This document shows, one piece after another, positions 49,100 to 60,857 of a stretch of DNA of 64,000 nucleotides. The stretch lies in assembly GCA_023101885.1 (NCBI GenBank), contig JALPQD010000115.1, positions 5,820,170 to 5,884,169 of the forward strand, given 5' to 3'. The notes under the pieces were generated by a model. The model was not told the origin of the DNA and made no database searches. It was given only the letters and a program-made list of their open reading frames with translations. A program made the translations under genes and the position numbers. This DNA is from Typhlomys cinereus. Lineage: Eukaryota > Chordata > Mammalia > Rodentia > Platacanthomyidae. Position 1 is the stretch's first letter. Each line of letters begins with the position of its first letter.

Positions 49100-49740
49100 C
49101 ACTTAGAACCTAATGACAATTAAAACTATATTAGAAATAACAAGAATGTGACACTTCCCGATAAAATGTTGGTCAGAGAGGTCTCAAAGATCCCCAAACA
49201 TTATAGGCTTTTGCCATTGCTTTTGATTACTCTCCAAAAAACTGTCAGTAAGTCCCTAATTCTGAAGATGCAACACATATGAATCATAGAACATGGGCAA
49301 AATACACCAACTGGAACTAGGTCTGAGAACTTCCCTCTTGCTGGATAGCTTACACAATACCAAGGAATACTGTAGAAGCTACTAGGTGAGAAAAATAATC
49401 ACAGGCCACATCAACTTGTGAGATCTGCAAGTTGCAACAAAAATCACCATAGCTACAGGTGACCACCAGGGTAATAGTGACATGAGGATCAAAGAGACAA
49501 CAAACAGCTTTCTGATTGAACTCAAGACCCACTTTCAGAATGGAATGCATTCCTGTTACTGTTAACTAGAACAAGAACCTACAAAAAGGGAAGGAAATAG
49601 ATCAATAGGGAAAAACAGCCACTATATACAGGAAGACAGCACCAAAGGGCTCTGTAAATAACTGTCATTATACCCACAGATTTGAAGAACACTTAACACT
49701 CAGCCCAGAAGTCATCTTCTACAACAGAGGTAGAGGATCT
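49100..49740 (+). repeat. unclassified interspersed repeat 'X'
   Basis: It aligns with 32020-32515 and 32880-33000 without the nested insertion, so it shows the continuous form. It stops where an L1 3'UTR begins. Confidence 0.55.
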
Positions 49741-49744
49741 CAAC

Positions 49745-50350
49745 ACCCTGACAGAAGCAGCCTAGGGCAGTAGAAGAGCAGTGAAGTGGACAATGGCCAG
49801 CCCTAATACAGAGACTGGTGACCCAGCAAGGCGCACCCAGAATTAGGCCAACCTAATCTTTTCCCATCCTAAGGATTAAAGAACCTCGAGGAAGAAGAAG
49901 AGGGAGAGTGATATTGTAAGAACTTAACGATGGGAATATTCACCACTGGACAAGACATTCTATTCAAGACAGGACTGCTGTATCCAGAAACACTACAGTG
50001 AGACCTGTCCTTACCAGACCTGCATAATGACTGACATACCAATACACCCTTTTAGACTATCGAGGAACACACAGTGGAAACGCTGGAGACTAAAGTTAAA
50101 TGAGTGAAAGGAAATGTTCCAATCAGTGGGGTGGCCTAAAGAGAGGCAACTTGGTATGCCACAGAGGCCTGAACCCCCACAAGAGTAGACAAGCCAGAGG
50201 GAACCCTGGGGTCCATAAAAGTGGACCAGCAGGGCGGGAGGGAGTGGGATAGATTGATGAAGGGAAGGGAGGGAAAAAGGAAGAAGGGGAGATAGAGTGA
50301 AGCAGGGATAAGTACTCAATATACTTATAAAACTAGAAAAATAAGATAAT
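49745..50350 (+). mobile_element. older L1 3'UTR
   Basis: The block around CCAACCTAATCTTTTCCCAT matches the young L1 3'UTRs (37800-37950). The last 360 bp match 44687-45075. It ends in an AAAATAAGATAATAAAAA tail. Confidence 0.65.
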
Positions 50351-50484
50351 AAAAAGATTCAAAATACCATATGAAAAGGTAGGTGTTACAGAGCTTCCTT
50401 GAAATTTACTTCCTCCTGGTAAAAAACCTTTGGTTTTCAGTCAAGACATGACATATCACTGTCTCTTCCCTTAGGAGTTAATGC

Positions 50485-50560
50485 AACTGAGTCGTCTGTA
50501 GCTTGGTGGTAGGGCCCTTGCCCAGCACAGAAGGGATTGCAGGTTCAAACTCTAAAGCTA
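50485..50560 (+). mobile_element. ID-like SINE
   Basis: It carries tRNA-derived text with GTAGCTTGGTGGTAGGGCCC and a GGTTCAAACTC B-box. Confidence 0.7.
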
Positions 50561-51410
50561 CCAGTCTGAAAAAGGTAATCTGATTGAACCTATTACCCAG
50601 CAAGGAGATCACTCCTCAGGAAAGCTGATTAACCTGAAGACATGCTTAGGAGATGGAATAATTATTCCCTAAATGAGATAATGTGCATCCTTCCCAGAAG
50701 CCCCTCCCTCAATCCAGTACTAGAACACACTGGTTAAGCCAAGGCTTTTATTAAAAGGCTTAACTTTTCCTTTCCCTTCCCTTTATCTCTTTGTATACCA
50801 AAGCCAAAACATGCTTTAAAAGTCCACCTATGCTTTGCCTGACACCCTAGGCTTTCTAACACTTTGTCTGAAATCTCATGCACCTATTTCCCTTGGGGCT
50901 TCTCTGAATGCCACCCCACGTCTATAACTGCCTCTTTTCTACTCCATCTGCCTCCTACCAGCAGCTGCCAGTATTTACATCTTGCTTGCCCTGTTGTTTT
51001 CCTCTCAAAATTCTAATAAAATGTTCCTCGAGCTTCCTTAAGTCTGTTTCTAAATTCATTAGTTAATAAGAATCCCTAAAATACCCCCAAAATTCCATGG
51101 TAACAAACCGTTGATACAAAGTACAGTTCTTATATCTATGATATCAAGATATAATTTATTCTCAAACCAAATATGAGTGATCAGGAACATAAACAGTTTT
51201 GGATTGTATCAAAAGACATTTTTCATTGTGAATGTGGTTATGTGAGATTTTTATTAGTTACAAAAGTCCTAATTTTCAGACAGATTCTGAGAAACAAACA
51301 GGATCATGGGAATGAAAAACTCAACAAAACAAATTAAAACAGTGGAAAGATTATTGACAGATCTGGTAGAAGAACAGCAGAATGAGGGTTGATGGACCAG
51401 CATAGTAAGA
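50561..51410. other. Pnpla8 5' intron, nothing recognised
   Basis: No exon and no well-preserved repeat are seen. Confidence 0.45.
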
Positions 51411-51417
51411 TGGTGAC

Positions 51418-51800
51418 TGTCATAGTTAGATACATGAGGACAACTGTATCTACAACTCTGAGCACATTTGTAGAGAATTAGTTAAGCCCAGAGTGAACCT
51501 ATAGATTATCTAGTTGATGGGAAAGGTCCAGCCTACAGTGGGACTAGTGCATGGGCAGGTGAATAAATAAAGGGACTGTTTGAGAAAGTTGCTATCCTTT
51601 TGCATACTTGGCTAGATTGTCCCTCTTTCAGCCATTACGTGGAGATGGTATGGCCAGTTCCATCAGCCTTGGTGACAGGCATGCTTTATTGCCAACTGGA
51701 CTAAAAACTGTATCCAGACTATGGTAAGAGAATAATTCTCTTGTTCTCTTAGGCAGTTTGATAGTGATTTTATCAGCAACCATACATGCTAACTGCAACA
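51418..51800 (+). mobile_element. MaLR-like solo LTR
   Basis: This 383-bp element starts TGTCATAGTTAGATAC and ends CTGCAACA. The flanks GTGAC (51413-51417) and GTGAT (51801-51805) agree in four of five positions. Confidence 0.82.
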
Positions 51801-51839
51801 GTGATAAAATAAAAACTAAGAGGTTATGACTGAAATATT

Positions 51840-52130
51840 TAAGACCTACCTCTAAGACAAGATTAAGAAAACAAACCTATAAATATTTATAATAGAGAAG
51901 GAGCCAAGATACCGACTAAAGTAAAGGCACATAGAAAACTAATGGAAGTACTAGGAGAAAACTTCATATGTCCAAGCAGAGATATAAGCATTCAGGAGGA
52001 ATTTAGAAACTCAAATAGACACAATCAAAAAAGAACCTATATCACACTGTGATCAGGACACTTAGAGAATAGGAGAAAAATATTAAAAAGCTCAAGAGAG
52101 AAATGTTACTTCATAGTAACAGAATTATTA
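51840..52130 (+). repeat. possible ancient LINE (HAL1-type) fragment
   Basis: This is A-rich text with a block around AAGCAGAGATATAAGCATTC and AAAAAAGAACCTATATCACA, reminiscent of old HAL1 sequence. The assignment is weak. Confidence 0.35.
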
Positions 52131-52159
52131 ACAAAAATTATCATAATGGAACTAGAAAT

Positions 52160-52248
52160 TTTGTTTTAAATGTGGGATCTGGGATCCAAACTCTGGACCT
52201 TCTGCCTGTGAGGCAGATTCTTAACCCTTGGAGCCATTTCTTCAGTCC
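52160..52248 (-). mobile_element. composite SINE, head fragment
   Basis: The reversed text GGATCCAAACTCTGGACCTT is followed by GGAGCCATTTCTTCAGTCCC. Confidence 0.65.
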
Positions 52249-52623
52249 CTGGAACTAGGAACTATAAACAAACAGCAAAAGAAACTACAGAAATTATGTA
52301 AACACATACATTTGGGAAAATACATTTGAATGGGGGAATTTTTAAAATTCTCCCTAGAACCAAATAAAAGCGAAAATTCAACTTACAAGAACATGTAGTT
52401 CACAGCACAGACAGGAAAAGATGTTCATAGCTATGAAAATCTGTATTTTAAAAAAAACCAGAATAATTTCAAATGACTGAATACTATATCACAAGATCTT
52501 AAAAAACAAGAAGCCAAATTCAAAATTACCAGAAACAAAACATACCAGAGCTGAGTTAATGAAACAGAAATAAGAACACAAAGGATCAATGAAACAAGGA
52601 GTTTGTTCATTAAAGATAAAACA

Positions 52624-52800
52624 CAGCAGGTAAAGATGCTTCTCATGAAGACAATACTGAAGACCTAAGTTCAATAACCAGAATTCACATGGTGGGAGAA
52701 CCAATTCCCACAAGTTGTAATGTAACCTCTGTATGTATGCTGTGACACATGCACATACATGCACGCAGAGGTATACATACACAATAATGTTAAAAATTCC
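52624..52800 (+). mobile_element. B3-like SINE
   Basis: Text includes AGCAGGTAAAGATGCTTCTC, TTCACATGGTGGGAGAACCA and ACACATGCACATACATGCAC. Confidence 0.7.
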
Positions 52801-52837
52801 TAAAGAGGATACTAAAATAAAATTCTCAACAAAGATC

Positions 52838-52950
52838 ACTCCAGTAATTTCAACAGTCTAGAGGCTAAGGCAGGAGGACAAGTTTAAAACCAACCTAGGC
52901 TACTAAGACTTTTTCTCAAAAATAAATGACAAAAAATTAAAAACAGGCTA
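52838..52950 (+). mobile_element. B1-like SINE fragment
   Basis: The text includes AGGCTAAGGCAGGAGGACAA and CCAACCTAGGCTACTAAGAC. Confidence 0.65.
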
Positions 52951-53129
52951 AAAGTGGCAAATCAAAAAATGAAATTCATATGTGAAGATGAAAAGAGGAG
53001 AGAATTTTAAATAATGCTAAAATAATAAACACAAAAAAGCAAAAAAAAAAAAAAAAGCACAGAGAAAACACAGTAAGTACAATCAGAACATCCAAGAGGT
53101 GTCATTTTATTGCAGGATTTAGTATAGGG

Positions 53130-53475
53130 TGTTAATGGTATGAAATGTGTCCCCCACAGTCTCATGTGTTTAGGAAGGTCATGGCACCTTTGGGAAGGAG
53201 CCTTGCTGGAGGAAGGTGGTCACAGGGGGTGGGACCTGAAGTGGATTAATCCCACTCTACTTCCTGGAGAAATCTTGTTTTTGTAGTAGCAGTCTCAACC
53301 TTCAAGATGTTTGGAGTAACTTAGCCTATCTCCAGCTTTTGCCAATTAGCCATGCTGCCTCCACCATGAAAGACTGTATCTCCCCTCTGGAACTGTAAGA
53401 TGAATAAATCTTTCTTCCTTAAGTTGTTTGACTTTGGGTATTCTCTCACAGCAACAGAAAAGAGTAACCATTACA
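53130..53475 (+). mobile_element. MaLR LTR, older subfamily
   Basis: This 346-bp element starts TGTTAATGG and ends AACCATTACA. It holds the typical MaLR text GGAGCCTTGCTGGAGGAAGG and TCTCACAGCAACAGAAAAGA. The flanks TAGGG and GAAGG are only partly alike. Confidence 0.75.
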
Positions 53476-53479
53476 GAAG

Positions 53480-55345
53480 GTAAAGGAAGAGTCAGAAAAT
53501 TGTGCTTTGAAAGTCAAAATCAAAAACAGACTACAGTTATCCACAACATCTGAATCTAAATCCTGCTATCTATAGTGCATGTGTACATATTTTAGAAGGA
53601 AAATATGTTAGGAAAGGGCAAAAAAGATGCAAACCTACCTTCCTGGTTTTTTTCTGAGGTTCTTGGAACTTGGAGTGAATATGATAACTCAGTAAACATA
53701 AAAAAAACAAACAATTTAGAATGCTAGTCTAGCATGCTGGAAGTTTTGGATTTAATCCACATGGTTTAATATGCATGTACTAGTTATGGTATCACCATGC
53801 CAGAAGGATCAGAAATTCACATGAGAATTTAGGAGAGAAGGATCAGAAATTCACGAGTTAGAGGCTGGCCAGAATAGAGATCTTGTCTCCAAAAGCTATG
53901 CTTAAGCCAGTATTGGCTACCAACAAGTAGAACCACAAGCCTATGCAATCTTAGTACTCTCATGGAGAGGAGCTCCCATACTGACATGAAATCTGGTCTG
54001 AGCTGGTTAACTACATGGAATTTCAGCAGAGACAAGTGAAACTACCATGTAAAACACCAAGCAATGTCAGCAATTCTATTTGCTAGTCAACCACCACTGA
54101 ATATTAAATCAGAAAGGTTACAAAACATGTAAAGAGAAAAAAAAATCATATAAAGAAATGAACTATCACCTAGAGAGATCAGTAAATGTAGCCACTGGAA
54201 AAATGTGCCGCCAAACTTTAGAAATAGGAAAAAAAGAAAATCTAAGTATCCAAAGACATAACAAAAGAAAGGAAGGGAAAGAGTAAATAAGAATATATGA
54301 ATAAAGAGTCAACAGGGAACATACAGTTTCAGAAATGAATACTTCAGTTACTTCTAGTTTTGAGACTCACCTATATATCCTTACAATAAGGGCTGAAAAT
54401 AAAGGCTTCGAAATGGTGATATTCAAAGCAATATAAAGTAAAAAAGTCAAGGGAAAGACACTACACAAAGTAGACATGATAAAAGGCCAATACATTTATG
54501 TGCTAAACCTTAGTCCTGAGGGACAAGGCAATTTGTTAATGAATAATTGTTGTTAATGAATAGTGTCAGAGTAAAAAGTGCCATAAATTAAAGCAGAAGG
54601 GAGGGAAAGAAGGGCATAAAAATACTATTTTACATGTTATGGTCAGAAGAATTTTTAAATTGACAGTTTAGTGGAGTTGCAGATAAAGAGACAAATTATT
54701 ATGAAAATCTAGAAAACAATTCTAGGTAGAATAAAAGAAAGAATTGTTTTGATGACAGAAATGAACTTTTTATAATCAGGAACAGCAAGGACAAGGTGGT
54801 TGGTAGGAAAGAAGGCTGAAGCAGAAGACAAAGAAATGCAAACCCAGACCGTGATACAGACCTTGCAGTAATTCCAAAAACACACCATCACCTAATTATG
54901 AATACACACCTGTAGATATGGTGCTGAATGTAGAACATAAAGTCAAAAATGGGAAGTATTACAGGAAGAAAAATTTAGTTCACTGTTCTCAGAAACTGCA
55001 ACAATCAAGCAAAAATGACTTATCACAGAGATGACCAATAAGCTTCATTGTTGCCCAGAGGTAATACTAGTAAATAAGGAAGAGGTTCTGAGAGGAAACT
55101 CAACTGCAACAAAACTTAAGAGAGTCCAAAAATAGGAAGACTGTAAAGGATGAGGTGCCACTGCCAGAGAAAAGAGCTGGGGATCCAGATAGTGCAGGTG
55201 TAAACAGTGAGTGTAAACAGTGAGGTAACTTGATCTACCAAGGAAAGGAAATGGGCTTTTAAGTAAGGACAACAGGGACAAGGGGAAATGCTAGGTGCAG
55301 GCCCAACTGTGGGTGGCATGAACTTACAAAGGATGTCACCTAAGG
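53480..55345. other. Pnpla8 5' intron, nothing recognised
   Basis: AT-rich DNA. A weak B1-like patch may lie at 53715-53890, with a direct repeat of GAAGGATCAGAAATTCAC at about 53802-53819 and 53837-53854. No exon is seen. Confidence 0.4.
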
Positions 55346-55361
55346 CAAGAATGCAGCTAAA

Positions 55362-55676
55362 GGGTTTGGAGAGACGGCTCAGAGGTTAAGACTCTGCCTC
55401 ACAAACAGAAGGTCTTGTGTTCGGATCCCAGGTCCCATGTAAAAATGCCAGGTGGAAATACAGGCGGTCTGCACTTTCTAGCCCTGGTGGATAGAGCCTG
55501 GGAAGTCCCAGAGGGATATAAAGAAGATAGAAGCAATCCAGGATGAATCCCGTAGTCACTCTTGGCCTTCCACAGGGAAATACAGTGTTTCTCTCTCTCA
55601 TTCTCTCTTTGTCTCTCTCTCTCACGCACACACACTCTCAAATAAAATAATGGAAGACTTTGTTAAAAAAAAAAAA
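55362..55676 (+). mobile_element. composite SINE, full length, older subfamily
   Basis: The head GGTTTGGAGAGACGGCTCAG leads into a long middle, a CT-rich block and a poly-A tail. The 15-bp duplication AAGAATGCAGCTAAA is exact at 55347-55361 and 55677-55691. Confidence 0.92.
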
Positions 55677-56710
55677 AAGAATGCAGCTAAAAAAAGGATA
55701 GGACTCTGAATGAAGTGATGGTCCTAGAATGGGACTTCAGAGAGCAAAAGAAAGCAATGCACAGAACTTGGTGACAAACAAGAACTGGATGAGGGGGAGG
55801 AGCTGTCAAGAGAATACCAAGATTTTAAAGAAAAAGAATGCTGAGTGTGAAAATAAGAAACCTGAGAAAGTGCCAAACTCACTATGAAGGATACTGGATT
55901 TTCTTTTGGACTTACATAATGAAGTCTCGATGAGGTGTGCAATTAGAAAAGTAGAGAGACTATGGATTTATGTGTAAAATAACCAGCATAATGATAGCTG
56001 AAGCTTTAAGACAGGAGAGATTTACCAAAAGACAGCTTGCACTATGTGGAGATCAGAGAACTGGATTATGAAACATAAATACTGTACTTTCCTTTTCATT
56101 TTAATATTTTTAAGCGTTTTATTCATATTGCTTGGGTTTCAATAAAACTCTTGGTTAGGTAAAGCTGTGCCAGCCAGAATTAGGAGGAGGAAGAAAAAAA
56201 GCACTCCAAGCAAACAAAGAACAAGAGGAAAGGTGTCCTTAAAAACTCAGTAGCAGCTTTTTTTTTTTTAAACTAATGAATAATACACAATAAAATAGAG
56301 AAGTAAAAGACGACCTGAGAAGTGACAAGAAGGTGTCCAGGGCCAAAAGTTCTAACTCTGACCTTTTTACAAACGTTTGTTCCGAAGAGAAGCAACAGGC
56401 ACAGTTCAGCACAATCGCAGGCTTCACTAGGCAAGAAAAACAACTCAAAGTACAAGCTGTTCTTTGCATGTAAAACGAGAGTATATATAACCTAGAAAAC
56501 AACTCCTTTCACAAATCCAACACCATTCAAACCGCACTGCTCACAAAATTTTAACTCAGTTTTGATATAAAAGGTGAAAAATAAGACCCAAAACTGAAAG
56601 TGTGATAAGCAAACGGTATGACCCAATACTCTTGTATTGAACGTACAGCTAGTTTACATAACCAATTTCACAAAATAGCAACAAGAGGCTTGATACAATT
56701 ATTGCCTCAC

Positions 56711-56879
56711 TGAAGTGCAAGTTTGCATCAGTTCGGTTTAATGTACTTTTTAAAAAATCAGAGGATTTTAACATTCTTCCTATTTCATTGTCACGGAGTT
56801 CTCTTGATATCTTGAAATACAGTTTTGCCATTTCTGAACTCTCAACAGTTAGGACTGCATATCCAGAATACAACCGTTT
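56711..56879 (-). other. unassigned spliced exon with an open frame
   Basis: A strong acceptor, TTTTTTTATTTGCAG|AAACGG, starts the exon at 56879. A donor-like TTCA|GTGAGG would end it at 56711 (169 bp). One frame is open throughout and beyond to a stop near 56650: KRLYSGYAVLTVESSEMAKL, then YFKISRELRDNEIGRMLKSS. I do not recognise the protein. It lies 0.7 kb inside the Pnpla8 CpG-island promoter on the same strand. It may be an untranslated Pnpla8 exon, an alternative short product, or part of a separate gene. Exon 1, if it joins at 57578, stays in frame (...TAACIP-KRLYS...). Confidence 0.5.
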
Positions 56880-56929
56880 CTGCAAATAAAAAAACAGTAC
56901 TTTTTAAAAAGTATTCTACATGAGAGCAG

Positions 56930-57040
56930 GGTGGCTCAGCACATAAAGAGATCTGAGTGTATTCCCAGAACTGACTCCGCAGGTGGTCCTCTGATCTCCA
57001 CACGTACGCCCACATAAATACACACAGAAGACAAACGACA
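56930..57040 (+). mobile_element. B3-like SINE fragment
   Basis: The text includes AGGGTGGCTCAGCACATAAA and GTGGTCCTCTGATCTCCACA. It is truncated. Confidence 0.7.
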
Positions 57041-57099
57041 TTAAAAAGTGCTCTGTCGCATCCCTTTAAGATTTTCCTTGGACAGCCCACCCTTTAAAG

Positions 57100-57900
57100 T
57101 TATTGCTGTCTTGGGCGTGGAAAACAGGTTTTCCCAGCACAATGACAGAAAGCCCGGGAGATAGAAGGCAGCGCCGCACGCTGGTTCACACGGCTTCGCA
57201 CCAGCGGAGTCGGCTTAAGCAACCCCAGGTCGGGATCGGCTCGTTGGTGTGGGTGGGACGGCGGAAAAATCGTTAATAAATAAAATATCACCACGAAAGT
57301 GGCCCAGCTCCAGGACGCAGCAGATCCCAGAAAGCGTTGAGTTCAGGGAGCTGCTGGAGACCACCGGATCGCAGACCCCTGCGTCCGCGGAGGCGGGACG
57401 GGTGGGGCGGGGCCGGAGAAACCCAAACATTCCACAGCCCTCCGGCCCGGACCCCCGACGTCTGTCCAGGGGGGCCTGGGACCTCCGGCAGCTGCGCGTC
57501 CTCCCGGCCCGACTCCGCAGGACAGGCCCCGGCGAAACAGGGCCGGGGCCTCCCGCCCGCTGCACCCCGCCGCTCACCGGGATGCAGGCCGCGGTCACGG
57601 GTGCGGCGGCGGCGGCTCGCCTCCCGCAGTCTCTGACGTCCGCATCAGCTGGCCAGGCACCTCCAGACCAGCCAAGGCCCCAACCCAAACAGACGGCGGC
57701 CCGAGCGCCGCCCCCTCCGCTGAGCTCCGCCCCGGCGGAAGTGACGCAAGCTGGCCAGCCCTACCGGCTCGCCCGCCTCCCGGGCTCCCTGTCAATCTCG
57801 GCTCAGGGCTCTCCTGAGCGTGCGCGTTGGATTCCGGCTGCGGGCCCGTGGGCGCGCCTCCGGGGTTTAGTTAGATGCCGCAGGCGCTGGAACTAGAACA
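57100..57900 (-). promoter_or_regulatory. Pnpla8: CpG island, probable Pnpla8 promoter
   Basis: This is an abrupt GC-rich, CpG-rich island in AT-rich surroundings, without a TATA box that I can see. GC-box-like GGGGCGGGGC is at about 57405. It lies 14.8 kb upstream of the Pnpla8 start codon on the right strand, with no other candidate promoter between. Confidence 0.7.
57578..57760 (-). other. Pnpla8: candidate Pnpla8 exon 1 (5'UTR)
   Basis: On the minus strand GCATCCCG|GTGAGC gives a donor at 57577. The upper end is not known and is set by the edge of the densest CpG. It contains a 16-codon upstream frame (57645-57595: ATG CGG ACG ... TGA). A longer frame from 57688 runs through the donor into the open exon at 56879. 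Confidence 0.45.
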
Positions 57901-59698
57901 GTCTCCCGATTGCCTGAGCGCAGAGCTGATCTTTGCAGCCCCCAGGACCCTGAAAGTCCCGTTCGGGTTCTGTCCTGTCTGTCCTTGTTCCTCGGGACCT
58001 GCTACGGGGTGTGAGCGGCTCTTCGCGACCGCTGCGGTGACATCTCCTCTCTATACTTTGTGCAGGCGTGGCCAGCCATGTAGTCCAAATGTCACCGAAA
58101 GCGCTTTCGCCTGCCTTGTGCTGACGAGGTGAACACATATCCTACCCCACCGGCAAGCCCGTGGTTAACACTAATTCTGAGGCAAACTACAATCCACTCC
58201 GGTCTAGTTCTAAATAGTTTCTAAGCGCTTTAGGTCCTGTCCTGGAGGTTCGCTCTTTCAAGTTTCACTACCATAAACTCTGTTAAATGATAATGTAAAA
58301 TCATTTAAAATGGGAATTATATGAGCTGCCATACTCAGGGTTTTTTGTTTTAATAAAAGAGAACTAGGGAGACAAAAGAAAGATTCAAGTTCTGATGCCT
58401 GCCTGGGCTACATACCCAGACCTGAGTGGGACTGTAGGGAGGAATGAAAGGGTTTTTTTCCAGGCTCCTGGGACACCAGTGATGGGATGCATGCATCCCC
58501 TGTGGCACATACCAGCAGCGCATTGTCATTTACACAATAGCTGAAAGATGCACAAAAGCAATCAAAAGGGAAGAGCTTGACAGTAACTTTAGTTCTTATT
58601 TTATTCTCCGTTGTTAATAAAATATCCTGACACTTAGTAAAATGATGAAAAAATGTTCAAGACATAAGGAGAGATCAAGTCTCACAATAAGAAGAGAGAT
58701 GGGATTTAGAGCAAGTGAGTCAAAGGAGTGGTCAGGAGATGGAAAACTAAAGACTTGCCATCAAGGGTAAGAGACTTAAGTAGACTTAACCAGGTCCTTC
58801 TTGAGGCCCTGAGGAAAGTGGCCAATTATCAAGAGTGGGGAGGATTCCTTTTATCTTCACCTGAAAGACCCCTGCTAAAATTGTGCTTGAATAGGCCTAA
58901 GTCAGAGGGTCCCAAGGATTAAAAGAATCTAAGGAAGGCCTAGTTCAAGTCTGTCACTTGCTTGCCTTTGTTTCTTATTCCTTGGAACCTGTGAGTGTAT
59001 TATGGTACATGATAAAAGGAACTTTGCAGATGCAATTAAGGCCGTAGGTTTTAAGAAAGGGAGTTATACTGAGTATATACTGACCCATCAGAAGTTCCCA
59101 AATAACACACAATTCTTTCTTCTCCTCCCCCCCACACCTATCCCCATACCTCTAGTCAGTCTTGAAGCCTGCTGAGTTTTGCTGTAGAATTTCTTGCAAC
59201 TTTTTTCAACTTCTGCATTTTCATTTTCACCACTTTGATTTAGGCCTTTCTCCTTTGCTAATCTCACCTAATGGTTGTACAGTTTGCAACTAACCTCTAA
59301 CCCAGTCTCTCTTGCCAAAGTAATCTTTCAAAACTTGCAAATTCCAATCACGTGTTTTCCCAGATCATGTGATTTGCCAACACTGCATCTCCAATAGACC
59401 TTGCAGGCATGATAAACTCTGACCTTGTTACCTTCCTTGTTACCAACCCAGGCCTATCATTCTCACCCTCCAGCTACACATGTACTTCCCCAAGTCCTCA
59501 GTTATTCACAGTTGGTACCTTTATTCATACTCTTGGCTGGTTCTGTCTCTGCCCAGTCCTCCTTGCCCTTCGACCAAGAGAATCTACCTTAGTGCTCCAT
59601 AGATTAGATCATTCCTTCCACCTGTGCTGGCTTCACCTTCTGTTCTTACTACACATACTGGAACTTATATGCTGGCAGCTTTCTTACAAGCAAGAAGT
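57901..59698. other. upstream intergenic stretch, no gene seen
   Basis: Unique-looking DNA past the CpG island. No exon or well-preserved repeat is recognised. Confidence 0.5.
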
Positions 59699-59763
59699 GT
59701 GTTACAGGAATAGTCTTTTCTCTGTTTATCAAATATCCCTGCTGGGTTACCAAATGTTGCAGG

Positions 59764-59781
59764 GTCCCTGTTCAGGGGCCA
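59764..59781 (-). other. ERV primer binding site, tRNA-Lys-like
   Basis: On the minus strand TGGCCCCTGAACAGGGAC lies two bases past the LTR end. It differs from the usual tRNA-Lys site at two positions. It marks the neighbouring LTR as the 5' LTR of a class-II (beta-type) ERV. No gag, pol or env frame is recognised beyond it. Confidence 0.75.
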
Positions 59782-59783
59782 AA

Positions 59784-60428
59784 TGTTATAGGAATGACCG
59801 TCCCAGTGTTGCAGGGTTTTGTGTTCTGGAGTCAAAGATTGAAACCAGAACATGTGTAGAGGATTAAGATAGAGTTTATTAGAGGAGAGAAAGGCTGGAA
59901 CTCACAGAGAAGTGGAGTGCCATGAGGGGCTATGGCGCAGGGGAGAATGGAATCCAGGCATGGAACCCATCAGCAGCAAGGAACAAGAAATGGACTCATG
60001 GCACTAGATGAGGGGCAGGCACCAAAGAACTCATGGAATCCATGAGGAGCAAAGAGCTAGAAAGAACTCTTGGCACTCCCAGTGCCAGGAGGGGCTAGGG
60101 CATCAAAGATGGCTGCCAAGGTCAGGCACGTTTATACACCTAGATAAGCCAGGGGAAACTGGCTTTTTCTCTTTGGTTAACTCCCATGGGGCCCAACCCA
60201 GTTGCTCTTGGGCGCAGATGGGGCTAGAGATCAAGTTGTTTATTTGATATGGAGAACTCTTCTCCAAAATCTCTTCCTGAGGAAGTTGGCCATCTTATCT
60301 TTGAGGATTGGAGTTAGTTCCTCAGCAGGAGTGTTCCTTCTGGGAGATTCCAGCAATGGGGGATGACCTTCAGGAATGACCAAAGACCTTAGAGACCCAT
60401 CCCAGCAGAGCTGCTCTAATCCTTCCTT
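59784..60428 (-). mobile_element. class-II ERV 5' LTR, degenerate provirus
   Basis: It is homologous over its length to 62084-62645. It carries the polyadenylation region (AGTTTATTAGAGGAGAGAAA on the plus strand, 59875-59894) and ends in TGTTATAGGAATGACC. The primer binding site follows directly. The upper end is approximate. Confidence 0.8.
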
Positions 60429-60857
60429 ACTTGTCTATGGTGTGTGGTTTCCTAGTTAGAAGCTTCTCAACAGCCATCCTTACTTATAATTGATCTGTTG
60501 CCATCTGCTATATTAGAAGCAAGAATATATGAAAGAGCAATAGTATGTAGCATCCATTGTCTAGGAGAGGATGGTGGGAGCTAGCTAGCTGGCCTGGCAA
60601 CACAGGCCTTGCTTCTCAGAGCCTGTTTTCTCTTCTCAGTTCGGCTTGGCTAGCTCATATCCAAAGTCAGCTCTTTGCTTCTCATCCTACTGTGTCTGAC
60701 TTCAGTTTTTTAACTCTAATACTTCTTTCAGTCCTGACTTCTGTTCTCACTGCAGCACAGGTGAGCAACTGTAATCTTCACCATGGGCCCCTATCTCTTA
60801 CCGCCTATGGAGAGCTGCCTCCTATATCACTAGGAATTAGGTCCCCCCCACTACTAT

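Noticed and set aside
57215..57896. 157-aa minus and 215-aa plus frames in the right CpG island
   Set aside because: Overlapping frames in both directions in GC-rich sequence. Only the part feeding the donor at 57577 is kept, as a leader candidate.
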